Under the pieces are notes generated by a model. The model had not been told where the DNA came from and did no database searches. It saw only the letters and a program-made list of their open reading frames with translations. A program made the position numbers and the translations under genes. From Couchioplanes caeruleus (GTDB lineage: Bacteria > Actinomycetota > Actinomycetes > Mycobacteriales > Micromonosporaceae): DNA of 64,000 bases. Within the stretch, counting starts at the first letter, position 1. Each line of letters starts with the position of its first letter. Location: assembly GCF_003751945.1 (NCBI RefSeq), contig NZ_RJKL01000001.1, positions 6,014,001 through 6,078,000 of the forward strand, given 5' to 3'. Below are positions 16,316-24,273 of the stretch, piece by piece.

Positions 16316-16747
16316 CTAGCGGGCTCGTGGTGTGGGAAGGGAGTGGTCTCGTGGTGTTGGAGGGGAGTGGTCAGGCAGGGGTGTCGGGTAGTAGTTCGTC
16401 GTGGCGATGTCCGGGTGCGTTGGCGTGGGCAGGTTGGCGTCGTCGTCGGGGGTGAGGGTGCCGCCGAGTTCGATGATTCGGCGGTGGGCCGCCGCGAGCC
16501 GGTCTTCCAGGGTGACGATGCGGCAAGCGGCTGCCAGGAGAATGCCCTCGTCGAGGAGTTGGCGCACCCGGCCGGCCAGCTCGAGCTGGTGCCGTGAGTA
16601 TCGCCGGTGACCGCCCAGCGAGCGTTCCGGCTCGATCAGCCCGGCGGTTCCGAGGCTGCGTAGGAACGCCGGCGTCACGCCGAGCATGCCGGCGGCGCGG
16701 CCCATGGTGTACGCCGGGAAGTCGGCGTCGTCGAGCGTGGTGGTCAT
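16316..16747 (-). CDS. MerR-family regulator, HspR-like
   Basis: A 143-residue regulator. The MerR helix-turn-helix is YTMGRAAGMLGVTPAFLRSL, with the wing ERSLGGHRRYSRHQLELAGR. A helix with LEDRLAAAHRRIIEL follows, then a Pro/Thr-rich tail of about 40 residues. The helix after the wing (LDEGILLAAACRIVTLE) resembles the HspR subgroup, and no metal-binding Cys are present. The ATG at 16747 has a GGAAGG ribosome site; the frame extends further upstream only through the repeat array. No dnaK-type partner is nearby, so a heat-shock role is not supported. Target unknown. Confidence 0.82.
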   Translation of the reverse strand: MTTTLDDADFPAYTMGRAAGMLGVTPAFLRSLGTAGLIEPERSLGGHRRYSRHQLELAGRVRQLLDEGILLAAACRIVTLEDRLAAAHRRIIELGGTLTPDDDANLPTPTHPDIATTNYYPTPLPDHSPPTPRDHSLPTPRAR

Positions 16748-16810
16748 CGGGCCTTCCGGGGGACATACACGTGATCGGGACGACACAAAGGTAGGGGCGG
16801 CGAAGCGGCG

Positions 16811-17001
16811 GGGTGACGCGGTGGCCGGGTGGTGCAACGGCCAGCGGCGCAACGGGCTGGGTGACGCGGCGGCCGGGTGGTGCAACGGCCAGCGGCGCAA
16901 GAGGTTGGGTGATGCGGTGCGGGGTGGTGCGACGACTGGGTGGCACAAAGGCTGTGTGACGTGGTGCTGGGTGGTGCGACGACTAGGTAGGGCAAGGCTG
17001 G
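16811..17001. repeat. 48-bp tandem repeat array upstream of merR
   Basis: Four copies with decreasing similarity starting at about 16811, 16859, 16907 and 16956. The first two are nearly identical and begin GGGTGACGCGG; all share a GTGGTGCRACG core. The array starts 64 bp upstream of the merR ATG and could contain repeated binding sites or be a neutral minisatellite. Confidence 0.8.
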
Positions 17002-17108
17002 GGTGACGCTGCGTCGGCTGGTGCAGCGCGGGGTGGAGCGCGGCGGCCCGGGGGGCACAAGGGCCGGTGACGGAGAGGGCGGGCGGCCAGAGTCGGGTGG
17101 CGCATAGT

Positions 17109-17145
17109 CCAAGGCCCCGGCGGGTTACCGGGGCCTTGGCTTTTC
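17109..17145 (+). terminator. Intrinsic terminator without an obvious gene
   Basis: CCAAGGCCCCGG (17109-17120), 7-nt loop, CCGGGGCCTTGG (17128-17139), then CTTTTC. It is a perfect 12-bp stem with a T tract on the plus strand. No plus-strand gene ends here; the nearest plus-strand gene upstream is the SDR, 1.3 kb away. Confidence 0.8.
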
Positions 17146-17975
17146 AATTCTGATGCCGACCGTCGCCGGCAAGGCCTTTCCGCCTGCGTGCCGCTAGCGG
17201 ATGGCCGGAGTGATGGGCATCGGCTGCGATCACCTCTTGTCGATTTGGGGACGTGGCGATTACGCGTTGCTGCGGTATCTCGTCCTCCTTAACCAACTCA
17301 GGGTCTATGCCAGTTGCGTGTCGGCTGTGCGTGGCCGACCACCACGATGTTAGGCCCGTCAGGTGTCAATTTCTAGACTCGCCGCTGTAGATTTTTCGCG
17401 CTGCGCCCGCCGCGCCGGGTAGGCAAGCCGGAAAGGGCGAAGCGAGGGAAGGACAAGGCTGAAGGGCGGAGCAGGAGAGGGCGAGGGGGGAGGGAGGGAC
17501 CCAAGGGGAAGAAGTGGCGGGGAGAGGAGGCCGGCAAGGCGAGCGGCGAAGGCCGGCAACGCGACGCGGGCGCGGGCCAGAGGGTGGCGGCGCGACGCGG
17601 GCGCGGGCCATGGAGAGGGTGGCGGCGCGGGGCGGGCGCGTGGCACAGCGCATCGCTGTGCGAGAGAGAGGTGACCGCGCCCCGCGCCGCCGCGGGTGGG
17701 AGCGCCGTGGCGGCTGCTCCTCTGGTGTTCGCGATGCCTGCCGAGGGCTCGCGCGCCGCGTTGCGGCGTCAGAACACCGGCAGGGCCGCGCGTTTGCGGC
17801 GGATGAGGCCGCGTCGCGCGTTCATGAGCCCTGACATGCGTACGAGTGTGCGTCCTGCGATTCGCGCTGGGCAACGCAATTACCTCGGCTCATTGACGGC
17901 TGTCGCGCCGCGGGTGGATCATCACCCAACGGCGGTGGCCCAGGTCACAGCCGACCCTCGGTCTAGGGAGCATGC
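17146..17975. other. Gene-free gap with G-quadruplex motif before the permease
   Basis: No supported gene in about 830 bp. A purine-rich section contains a G-run pattern at 17485-17508 (six G, A, GGG, A, GGG, six-base loop, GGGG) that fits the G-quadruplex consensus on the plus strand. A direct repeat of GACGCGGGCGCGGGCCA occurs around 17560-17620. An AT-rich patch lies near 17355-17395. The permease promoter must be in the last 150 bp. Confidence 0.5.
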
Positions 17976-19505
17976 ATGAGCGCTGACCCTGTCCCCAGCA
18001 CCGACGAAGAACGGCTCGCCCAGCTCGGCTACCAGCAGGAACTGCACCGCCGACTGTCCGGCTTCTCGAACTTCGCGGTCTCCTTCTCGATCATCTCGAT
18101 CCTCGCCGGCGCGATCACCTCGTACGGCATCGCCATGACCGCCGGCGGGCCGCTCGCCATCACCCTCGGGTGGCTCTTCGTCGGTGTCATGGTCACCTTC
18201 GTGGCGCTGGCGATGGCGGAGGTCTGCTCCGCCTATCCGACCGCCGGCGCCCTCTACTGGTGGGCCGCCGCCCTCGCCAAGCGCAACAAGGCCGCGTGGG
18301 CCTGGTTCGTCGGGTGGTTCAACTTCCTCGGCGAGGTCGCGGTCACCGCCGCGATCGACTTCGGCGCGGCGATCACCACCTCCGCCTTCCTCGGCCTGGC
18401 CTTCGACATGAAGGTCACCGCGGCGCGGACCTTCCTGATCTTCATCGTCATCATCGTGGTGCACGGTCTGCTCAATACGTTCGGCGTGAACCTGGTCCGG
18501 TTGCTGTCCGACGTGAGCGCGTGGTGGCACCTCGTCGGCGTCGCCGTGATCGTGGGCGTGCTCGCGATCGTGCCCGACAACCACAAGCCGCTCTCCGAGG
18601 TGTTCTTCGAGGTCCAGAACGCGACCGGGTTCACGTTCGCCGGGGCGGGTGTCTACGCCGTACTCGTCGGGTTGCTGATGGCGCAGTACACGTACACCGG
18701 ATATGACGCTTCGGCCCATGTGGCGGAGGAGACCCACGATGCGGCGCGCGCAGCGCCGCGCGGCATCGTGATGTCGGTGGTGGTCTCGGTGATCGCCGGT
18801 TTCGTGCTGTTGGTCGCCATCACCTGGTCCATCCAGGACTACGAGGCGGAGCGTGCGACCGCACTGGGGTTGCCGCCGGCCCAGATCTTCATCGATGCCG
18901 TCGGCCGCGACCTGGGTACCTTCCTGCTCTTCATCTGCATGGTGGCGCAGTGGTTCTGCGGCATGGCATCGGTCACGGCGAACTCGCGCATGGCCTACGC
19001 CTTCGCCCGGGACGGCGCATTGCCCGGATCGCGGCTGTGGAAGCAGGTCAACCCCCGCACCGGTACGCCGACCAACTCCATCTGGCTCTGCGTGGCGATG
19101 AGCACGATCCTGGTGCTGCCGTCGTTGTGGAACACGACCGCCTACCTGGCGGCCACATCCATCGCCGTCATCGGCCTCTACATCGCCTACGTGGGGCCGG
19201 TGCTGCTGCGCCGGCTGAGCCCCGACTTCCGGCCGGGGCCGTGGCATCTCGGCAGATGGAGCGCGCCGATCGGATGGATCGCCATCGTCTGGGTCGCGAT
19301 CATCTGCGTCCTGTTCGTCCTGCCCACGGCGAGCCCGGTGACGGCCAAGACCTTCAACTACACCATCGTCGCCGTACTGGTCGTGGTCGGCGCCGCCGGC
19401 ATCTGGTGGTTCACGAGCGCCCGGAAGTGGTTCACCGGGCCCCGGCAGAACCTCATCGAGAAGGCTGCGCACGGCGAGCAGACCATGCCGACTCCACCAG
19501 AGTGA
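17976..19505 (+). CDS. APC-superfamily amine/amino-acid permease
   Basis: A 509-residue, 12-helix transporter of the ACT/GABA-permease group. The N-terminal RRLSGFSNFAVSFSIISILAG and helix-1 loop ITSYGIAMTAGGP are typical, as is the YTGYDASAHVAEET segment in helix 6 where substrate and proton coupling occur. The start is the ATG at 17976 with GGGAG 6 nt before. It leads a run of same-strand genes for a gamma-glutamyl-amine pathway, so uptake of ethanolamine or a related amine is the likely role (inference). A GC-rich hairpin separates it from the ligase gene and may lower downstream expression. Confidence 0.92.
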   Translation: MSADPVPSTDEERLAQLGYQQELHRRLSGFSNFAVSFSIISILAGAITSYGIAMTAGGPLAITLGWLFVGVMVTFVALAMAEVCSAYPTAGALYWWAAALAKRNKAAWAWFVGWFNFLGEVAVTAAIDFGAAITTSAFLGLAFDMKVTAARTFLIFIVIIVVHGLLNTFGVNLVRLLSDVSAWWHLVGVAVIVGVLAIVPDNHKPLSEVFFEVQNATGFTFAGAGVYAVLVGLLMAQYTYTGYDASAHVAEETHDAARAAPRGIVMSVVVSVIAGFVLLVAITWSIQDYEAERATALGLPPAQIFIDAVGRDLGTFLLFICMVAQWFCGMASVTANSRMAYAFARDGALPGSRLWKQVNPRTGTPTNSIWLCVAMSTILVLPSLWNTTAYLAATSIAVIGLYIAYVGPVLLRRLSPDFRPGPWHLGRWSAPIGWIAIVWVAIICVLFVLPTASPVTAKTFNYTIVAVLVVVGAAGIWWFTSARKWFTGPRQNLIEKAAHGEQTMPTPPE

Positions 19506-19509
19506 TCAT

Positions 19510-19539
19510 CCGCCGGCCGGGCCCCGGCCCGGCCGGCGG
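19510..19539 (+). terminator. GC-only hairpin between permease and ligase genes
   Basis: CCGCCGGCCGGGCC, CC, GGCCCGGCCGGCGG: a perfect 14-bp stem starting 5 nt after the permease stop. There is no U tract after it (AAATTG follows), so it is more likely an mRNA-stabilising or attenuating stem than a full terminator. Confidence 0.65.
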
Positions 19540-19571
19540 AAATTGTCGGCCCCATGCGATAGGACTGCACC

Positions 19572-20918
19572 ATGGATCTCGAGGACCTCGCCGTCGACGT
19601 CGACAACGGCAGCATCGACACCGTGCTGCTCGCACTCACCGACATGCAGGGCCGCCTACAGGGCAAACGGCTGCACGGCCGCTACTTCATGGACGAGGTG
19701 GCCACCGGTGGCAGCGAGGGCTGCAACTACTTGCTCGCGGTCGACGTCGACATGAACACCGTCGGTGGCTACGCGATGTCGTCGTGGGACAGCGGCTACG
19801 GCGACTTCGTGCTGCGGCCCGACTTCGCGACGCTGCGGCCGGTGCCGTGGCTGCCCGGCACCGCGATGGTCCTCGCCGACCTCGAGACCACCGGCGGCCA
19901 TCCGGTCTACGCCTCGCCCCGCCAGATCCTGCGGCACCAGCTCGACCGGCTCGCCGCGCACGGCCTCACCGCGTATGCCGGCACCGAGCTGGAGTTCGTC
20001 CTCTTCCGCGACACCTACGAGCGGGCGTTCGCCAAGAACTATCGCGACCTTGTGCCCGCAAATCAGTACAACGTTGACTACTCGCTGCTCGGCACCGCCC
20101 GCGTCGAGCCACTGTTGCGCCGCATCCGCAACGACATGGCCGGCGCCGGGCTGGTTCCCGAGAGCGCCAAGGGCGAGTGCAACTTCGGGCAGCACGAGAT
20201 CGCCTTCCGCTATTCCGACGCGCTGACCTGCGCCGACCACCACGTGATCTACAAGAACGGCGCCAAGGAGATCGCCGCGCAGGAGGGGATGGCGCTGACC
20301 TTCATGGCCAAGCCGAACGAGCGTGAGGGCAACTCCTGCCACATCCACTTCTCGCTGCGGGGGCAGGACGGCCGCTCGGCGATGCTGGGCGACGGTCCCG
20401 CGCATCTGTCGGTGATCGGGCAGCGGGTGCTCGCCGGGCTGCTCGCCACGATGCGCGAGTTCAGCCTGCTCTTCGCGCCCAACATCAACTCGTACAAGCG
20501 CTATCAGCCCGGCTCCTTCGCGCCGACGGCGCTGCGCTGGGGGGTCGACAACCGGACCTGCGCCCTGCGGATCGCCGGGCACGGGCAGGGCATGCGGGTG
20601 GAGAACCGGGTGCCGGGCGGCGACGTGAACCCCTATCTGGCCATCGCCGCGCTGATCGCCGGGGCGCTGCACGGGATCGAGAACGAGTTGTCCCTCGAGG
20701 ACGAGTTCCAGGGCAACGCGTATGGCGACCCCGCCGCGCCCCGGGTGCCGACGACGCTGCGTGAGGCGCTGGAGTTATGGGAGCGTGGACCGGTGGCGTC
20801 GGCGGCGTTCGGCGGCGAGGTGGTCGCGCACTACGCGAACATGGCCAGGGTGGAGCTGACGGCGTTCGACGCAGCGGTCACCGACTGGGAGCTCCGCCGC
20901 GGCTTCGAAAGAATGTGA
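19572..20918 (+). CDS. Glutamine-synthetase-like gamma-glutamyl-amine ligase (GlnA4/GlnA3 type)
   Basis: A 448-residue GS-fold ligase, expected to join glutamate to a primary amine with ATP. The catalytic beta-grasp and barrel motifs are present: ELEFVLF, KGECNFGQHEIAF (metal-binding Glu residues), HIHFSL and the ATP-contacting NSYKRYQPGSFAP. The Asp50-type ammonia pocket of true glutamine synthetase (DGSS) is absent, and the N-terminus (LALTDMQGRLQGKRL) is of the PuuA/GlnA4 kind. In Streptomyces, GlnA3 glutamylates polyamines and GlnA4 glutamylates ethanolamine. The neighbouring dehydrogenases and amidotransferases complete such a pathway; see the findings for why ethanolamine is favoured. 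Confidence 0.9.
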   Translation: MDLEDLAVDVDNGSIDTVLLALTDMQGRLQGKRLHGRYFMDEVATGGSEGCNYLLAVDVDMNTVGGYAMSSWDSGYGDFVLRPDFATLRPVPWLPGTAMVLADLETTGGHPVYASPRQILRHQLDRLAAHGLTAYAGTELEFVLFRDTYERAFAKNYRDLVPANQYNVDYSLLGTARVEPLLRRIRNDMAGAGLVPESAKGECNFGQHEIAFRYSDALTCADHHVIYKNGAKEIAAQEGMALTFMAKPNEREGNSCHIHFSLRGQDGRSAMLGDGPAHLSVIGQRVLAGLLATMREFSLLFAPNINSYKRYQPGSFAPTALRWGVDNRTCALRIAGHGQGMRVENRVPGGDVNPYLAIAALIAGALHGIENELSLEDEFQGNAYGDPAAPRVPTTLREALELWERGPVASAAFGGEVVAHYANMARVELTAFDAAVTDWELRRGFERM

Positions 20919-22288
20919 GTGTTGGGGTGGACAGCAGCGAGGTGATCGACCCGGCGACCGGCGGGTTCCTGACGACCGTGCCGGCCTATGGGGTGGCCGA
21001 GACCGACGCCGCGATCGAGCGGGCGCACGGGGCGTTCCCCTCGTGGCGGCGGGTGGCGCCGGGGGATCGGGCGCGGTTGCTGCGGCGGTTTGCGGCCGTC
21101 GTGGACGAGCATGTCGAGGAGCTCGCCGGGCTCGAGGTGCGCAACGCCGGGCATACGATCGGCAACGCGCGCTGGGAAGCAGGCAACGTCCGCGACGTGC
21201 TCGACTACTACGCGGGCACGCCCGAGCGGCTGTCCGGGCGGCAGATTCCCGTGCCCGGCGGCATCGACGTGACGTTTCACGAGCCGCTCGGCGTGGTCGG
21301 CATCATCGTGCCGTGGAACTTCCCCATGCCGATCGCCGGGTGGGGGTTCGCCCCGGCGCTGGCCGCCGGCAACACCGTGGTGCTGAAGCCGGCCGAGCTG
21401 ACCCCGCTGACCGCGATCCGCCTCGGTGAGCTGGCGCTGGAGGCCGGGCTGCCCGAGGGCGTGTTCACGGTATTGCCGGGCAAGGGCAGCGTCGTCGGGC
21501 AGCGTTTCGTCGCACATCCGGCCGTGCGCAAGGTGTGCTTCACCGGCTCCACCGAGGTCGGAAAGTCGATCATGGCGGGCTGCGCCGATCAGGTGAAGCG
21601 GGTGACGCTCGAGCTGGGCGGCAAGAGCGCCAATATCGTCTTCGCCGACGCCGACCTCGAACGTGCCGCGGCGGCCGCGCCGGGCGGCGTCTTCGACAAC
21701 GCCGGTCAGGACTGCTGCGCGCGGTCGCGGCTGCTCGTGCAGGAATCGGTGTACGAGCGCTTCCTGTCGCTGCTCGAGCCGGCCGTCAAGGCCTTCCGAG
21801 TGCAGGATCCGAGCCTCGCCACCGCGGAGATGGGTCCGCTGATCTCGGCCACCCACCGCGACAAGGTCGCCTCCTACACCGCGGCGGCCGAGGTGGCCTT
21901 CACCGGCGAGGCACCCATCGGCGACGGCTGGTGGTTCCCGCCCACCGTCCTGCTCGCCCGCTCGTCCAGCGATCCACACTGGCGCGAGGAGGTCTTCGGT
22001 CCGGTGCTGTCGGTCATGCCGTTCCGGGATGAGGCCGAGGCGATCGAGCTGGCCAACGACACCGAGTACGGTCTCTCCGGCTCCATCTGGACCCGCGACC
22101 TCGGCCGGGCGTTGCGCATGTCGCGGGCGGTGGAGACCGGCAACCTCAGCGTCAACTCGCACTCATCGGTGCGCTACTGGACGCCGTTCGGCGGGATGAA
22201 ACAGTCCGGGCTCGGCCGCGAGCTTGGCCCCGAAGCGCCGCTGAGCTTCACCGACGTCAAGAACGTGTTCATCTCGACGGACAACTGA
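20915..22288 (+). CDS. NAD(P)-dependent aldehyde dehydrogenase (PuuC/AldC-like)
   Basis: A 457-residue ALDH. Visible motifs are the PWNFP loop, cofactor-binding FTGSTEVGK, general base Glu in LELGGKSANIV, and catalytic Cys267 in GQDCCARSR. The first GTG (20915) overlaps the ligase stop as GTGA, so translation is coupled; a second GTG at 20927 is possible. In this cluster it should oxidise a gamma-glutamylated aldehyde to the acid. An aldC homologue lies near the glnA4-type gene in M. tuberculosis as well (from memory). The N-terminus is slightly shorter than the roughly 480-residue family average. Confidence 0.93.
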   Translation: MSVGVDSSEVIDPATGGFLTTVPAYGVAETDAAIERAHGAFPSWRRVAPGDRARLLRRFAAVVDEHVEELAGLEVRNAGHTIGNARWEAGNVRDVLDYYAGTPERLSGRQIPVPGGIDVTFHEPLGVVGIIVPWNFPMPIAGWGFAPALAAGNTVVLKPAELTPLTAIRLGELALEAGLPEGVFTVLPGKGSVVGQRFVAHPAVRKVCFTGSTEVGKSIMAGCADQVKRVTLELGGKSANIVFADADLERAAAAAPGGVFDNAGQDCCARSRLLVQESVYERFLSLLEPAVKAFRVQDPSLATAEMGPLISATHRDKVASYTAAAEVAFTGEAPIGDGWWFPPTVLLARSSSDPHWREEVFGPVLSVMPFRDEAEAIELANDTEYGLSGSIWTRDLGRALRMSRAVETGNLSVNSHSSVRYWTPFGGMKQSGLGRELGPEAPLSFTDVKNVFISTDN

Positions 22289-22298
22289 GGGGGTCGGC

Positions 22299-23063
22299 AT
22301 GCAACGTTTGCAGGATCGGGTCGCCGTCATCACCGGGGCCGGCAGCGGCATCGGCCTCGCGACCGCCCGGCGTTTCGCGGCCGAGGGTGCCCGGGTGGTC
22401 TGCGTCGACATCTCGCCCGACGCGGGCAAGGCCGCCGCCGACGAGGTGGGCGGCGAGTTCGTCGCCTGTGACGTCAGCGACGAGGAGTCCGTGCGGGCCC
22501 TCTTCGACGGGGTGGCCGAGCGGCACGGCCGGGTGGACATCGCCTTCAACAACGCGGGCATCTCCCCGCCCGACGATGACTCCATCCTGGTCACCGGGAT
22601 CGAGGCCTGGGAGCGGGTGCTCAAGGTGAACACCACGAGCGTCTTCTTCTGCTGCAAGTACGCGATCCCGCACATGCAGCGCCAGGGCAAGGGGTCGATC
22701 ATCAACACGGCGTCGTTCGTCGCACTGCTCGGCGCGGCCACGTCGCAGATCGCGTACACGGCGAGCAAGGGTGGCGTGCTCGCCATGACCCGTGAGCTCG
22801 GGGTGCAGTTCGCCCGCGAGGGCATCCGGATCAACGCGCTGTGCCCGGGGCCGGTGGCGACACCACTGCTCATGGAGCTGTTCGCCAAGGATCCCGAGCG
22901 CGCGGCGCGACGGCTGGTGCACGTGCCGATGGGCCGCTTCGCCGAGCCGGAGGAGATCGCCGCGGCGGTCGCCTTCCTGGCCAGCGACGACGCGTCGTTC
23001 ATGACGGCCGCGCAGTTCGTCGTGGACGGCGGTATCACCGGGGCCTATGTGACGCCCCTGTGA
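22299..23063 (+). CDS. SDR-family alcohol dehydrogenase of the amine cluster
   Basis: A 254-residue FabG-like SDR with TGAGSGIG near residue 12, an Asp at the end of strand 2 (VCVDIS) favouring NAD+, FNNAG, active-site Ser in INTASF, catalytic YTASK and the C-terminal VVDGGITGAYV. It starts 10 nt after the aldehyde dehydrogenase stop and is surely cotranscribed. In a gamma-glutamylethanolamide pathway it would oxidise the hydroxyl group to the aldehyde used by the ALDH, replacing the flavin amine oxidase PuuB of the putrescine pathway. This role is inferred from context only. Confidence 0.9.
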   Translation: MQRLQDRVAVITGAGSGIGLATARRFAAEGARVVCVDISPDAGKAAADEVGGEFVACDVSDEESVRALFDGVAERHGRVDIAFNNAGISPPDDDSILVTGIEAWERVLKVNTTSVFFCCKYAIPHMQRQGKGSIINTASFVALLGAATSQIAYTASKGGVLAMTRELGVQFAREGIRINALCPGPVATPLLMELFAKDPERAARRLVHVPMGRFAEPEEIAAAVAFLASDDASFMTAAQFVVDGGITGAYVTPL

Positions 23064-23119
23064 TTCACGATCTGGCACACCTAATCCGTGATGGCTTGTT
23101 TAGGACGATCAGTCCGCGG

Positions 23120-23177
23120 GCACGGGACCTTCACGCGCTGCTCAGGCAGGGCGCAGGGGTCGAATCCCCGCCGGTGC
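23120..23177 (+). ncRNA. Candidate structured RNA with tRNA-like T arm
   Basis: Three pairable stems form a possible three-way junction. A closing stem joins 23120-23126 to 23171-23177 (6 of 7 pairs). Hairpin one is GCGCTG (23135-23140) with CAG and CGC (47-49 and 52-54 of the same hundred). Hairpin two is GGGG-TCGAAT-CCCC (23156-23169), closely resembling a tRNA T arm. It is too short for a tRNA and has no D arm. It lies in the 290-bp gap before the amidotransferases. It could be a tRNA remnant or a cis-regulatory RNA; confidence is low. Confidence 0.25.
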
Positions 23178-23356
23178 ACGCTTCGATCGCTGCGTCGGTG
23201 GGACGCACGGGCCCGAGCGCGGCGTCAGCCCTCTGGGACCGGCGTCGCGCGCTCGTGTTGCCAACCGACCCGGCGCATCGCGGGCGAGCTCGGCATCGCC
23301 GCCGAGACGGGTTTCGAGGTGCCGGCGCCGCCGGCGGAAACACCTAGGTCGGCGTG

Positions 23357-24070
23357 ATGCGCCCCGTCATCGGCATCACCACCTACGTGGAGCCCGCCAC
23401 CTGGGCGGTCTGGCACGACCTGCCCACCGTGCTGATCCCGCACGACTACGTGGCCGCGGTAACCGCCGCGGGCGGCCGGGCGGTGCTCTTGCCGCCCGAC
23501 GACCTCGACGCCGACGTGCTGCGGGTCCTCGACGGCCTGGTGCTGAGCGGCGGCGCCGACATCGACCCCGGGCTGTACGGCGAGCGCCCCGAGCCGCTGA
23601 CCGTCACCCGGCCCGACCGCGACTCGGCGGAGTTGCTGCTGGCCCGGGCCGCCCTCGAGATGGACCTGCCGGTGCTCGGCATCTGCCGCGGGATGCAGCT
23701 CCTGGTAGCCGCCGCCGGCGGAACGCTGCACCAGCATCTACCCGACGTGCTGGGGCACGACCGGCACCGGCCCGCTCCCGCCGTCTACGGACGGCAGGAG
23801 GTGCTCTTCACCGCGGGCAGCCGCATCGCCGCCCTGATGGGCGACGACCGGGAGGTGCGGTGTTACCACCATCAGGGCGTCGCGGACCCCGGCACGCTGC
23901 TCGTCACCGGGCGTGCGGAGGACGGCGGTGTGGAAGCGGTCGAGGATCCGGCGCGGTCCTTCGTGCTCGGCGTCCAATGGCATCCGGAAGTGATGCGGGA
24001 CAAACGGTTGTTCGCCGCGCTTATGGAGGCCTCGTCCCCGCGTGGGGGGCTTACCCGCCCCACGGGGTGA
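23357..24070 (+). CDS. Class I amidotransferase, gamma-glutamyl-amide hydrolase (PuuD-like), copy 1
   Basis: A 237-residue peptidase C26 enzyme. The nucleophile Cys110 lies in GICRGMQLL and the His-Glu pair in GVQWHPE; the oxyanion strand LSGGADIDP is typical of PuuD. PuuD hydrolyses gamma-glutamyl-GABA, and here the expected substrate is a gamma-glutamyl amino acid made by the preceding enzymes. The start is ATG at 23357 (GTG at 23354 in frame). It is separated from the SDR gene by 290 bp holding a structured element, and its 3' end contains a hairpin (24041-24064), so it may be expressed at a different level from the upstream genes. Confidence 0.92.
   Translation: MRPVIGITTYVEPATWAVWHDLPTVLIPHDYVAAVTAAGGRAVLLPPDDLDADVLRVLDGLVLSGGADIDPGLYGERPEPLTVTRPDRDSAELLLARAALEMDLPVLGICRGMQLLVAAAGGTLHQHLPDVLGHDRHRPAPAVYGRQEVLFTAGSRIAALMGDDREVRCYHHQGVADPGTLLVTGRAEDGGVEAVEDPARSFVLGVQWHPEVMRDKRLFAALMEASSPRGGLTRPTG
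24041..24064 (+). terminator. Hairpin at the 3' end of amidotransferase copy 1
   Basis: CGTGGGG (24041-24047) pairs with CCCCACG (24058-24064) around a 10-nt loop, ending 3 nt before the stop codon. No T tract follows. Probably an attenuator or mRNA 3' stabiliser. Confidence 0.45.
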
Positions 24071-24273
24071 TTGGTGGGAATTCGACCCCGCGCGCGGGTG
24101 TCACCTGCTCGAACGAATTCGGCGCCTCCGGGGAAAACGTCGGTGATCAACAGATTGCGACGGGCGGCGGTGGGTTATGGAAGGTAGATCGGCATCGTCG
24201 CCGGAATACCCCTCAAGGCCTTGCCATCGCCGGCCGATAACCGAGATCTGAAGACCCAGGAGGTTCGCACCGC

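Noticed and set aside
17359..17874. 171-codon minus-strand frame upstream of the permease
   Set aside because: Pro/Arg/Ser/Leu-rich translation of a purine tract, no start signal or family pattern.
23064..23350. tRNA gene suggested by a T-arm-like hairpin
   Set aside because: No D arm, closing stem mismatched, total length about 58 nt; listed only as a candidate structured RNA.
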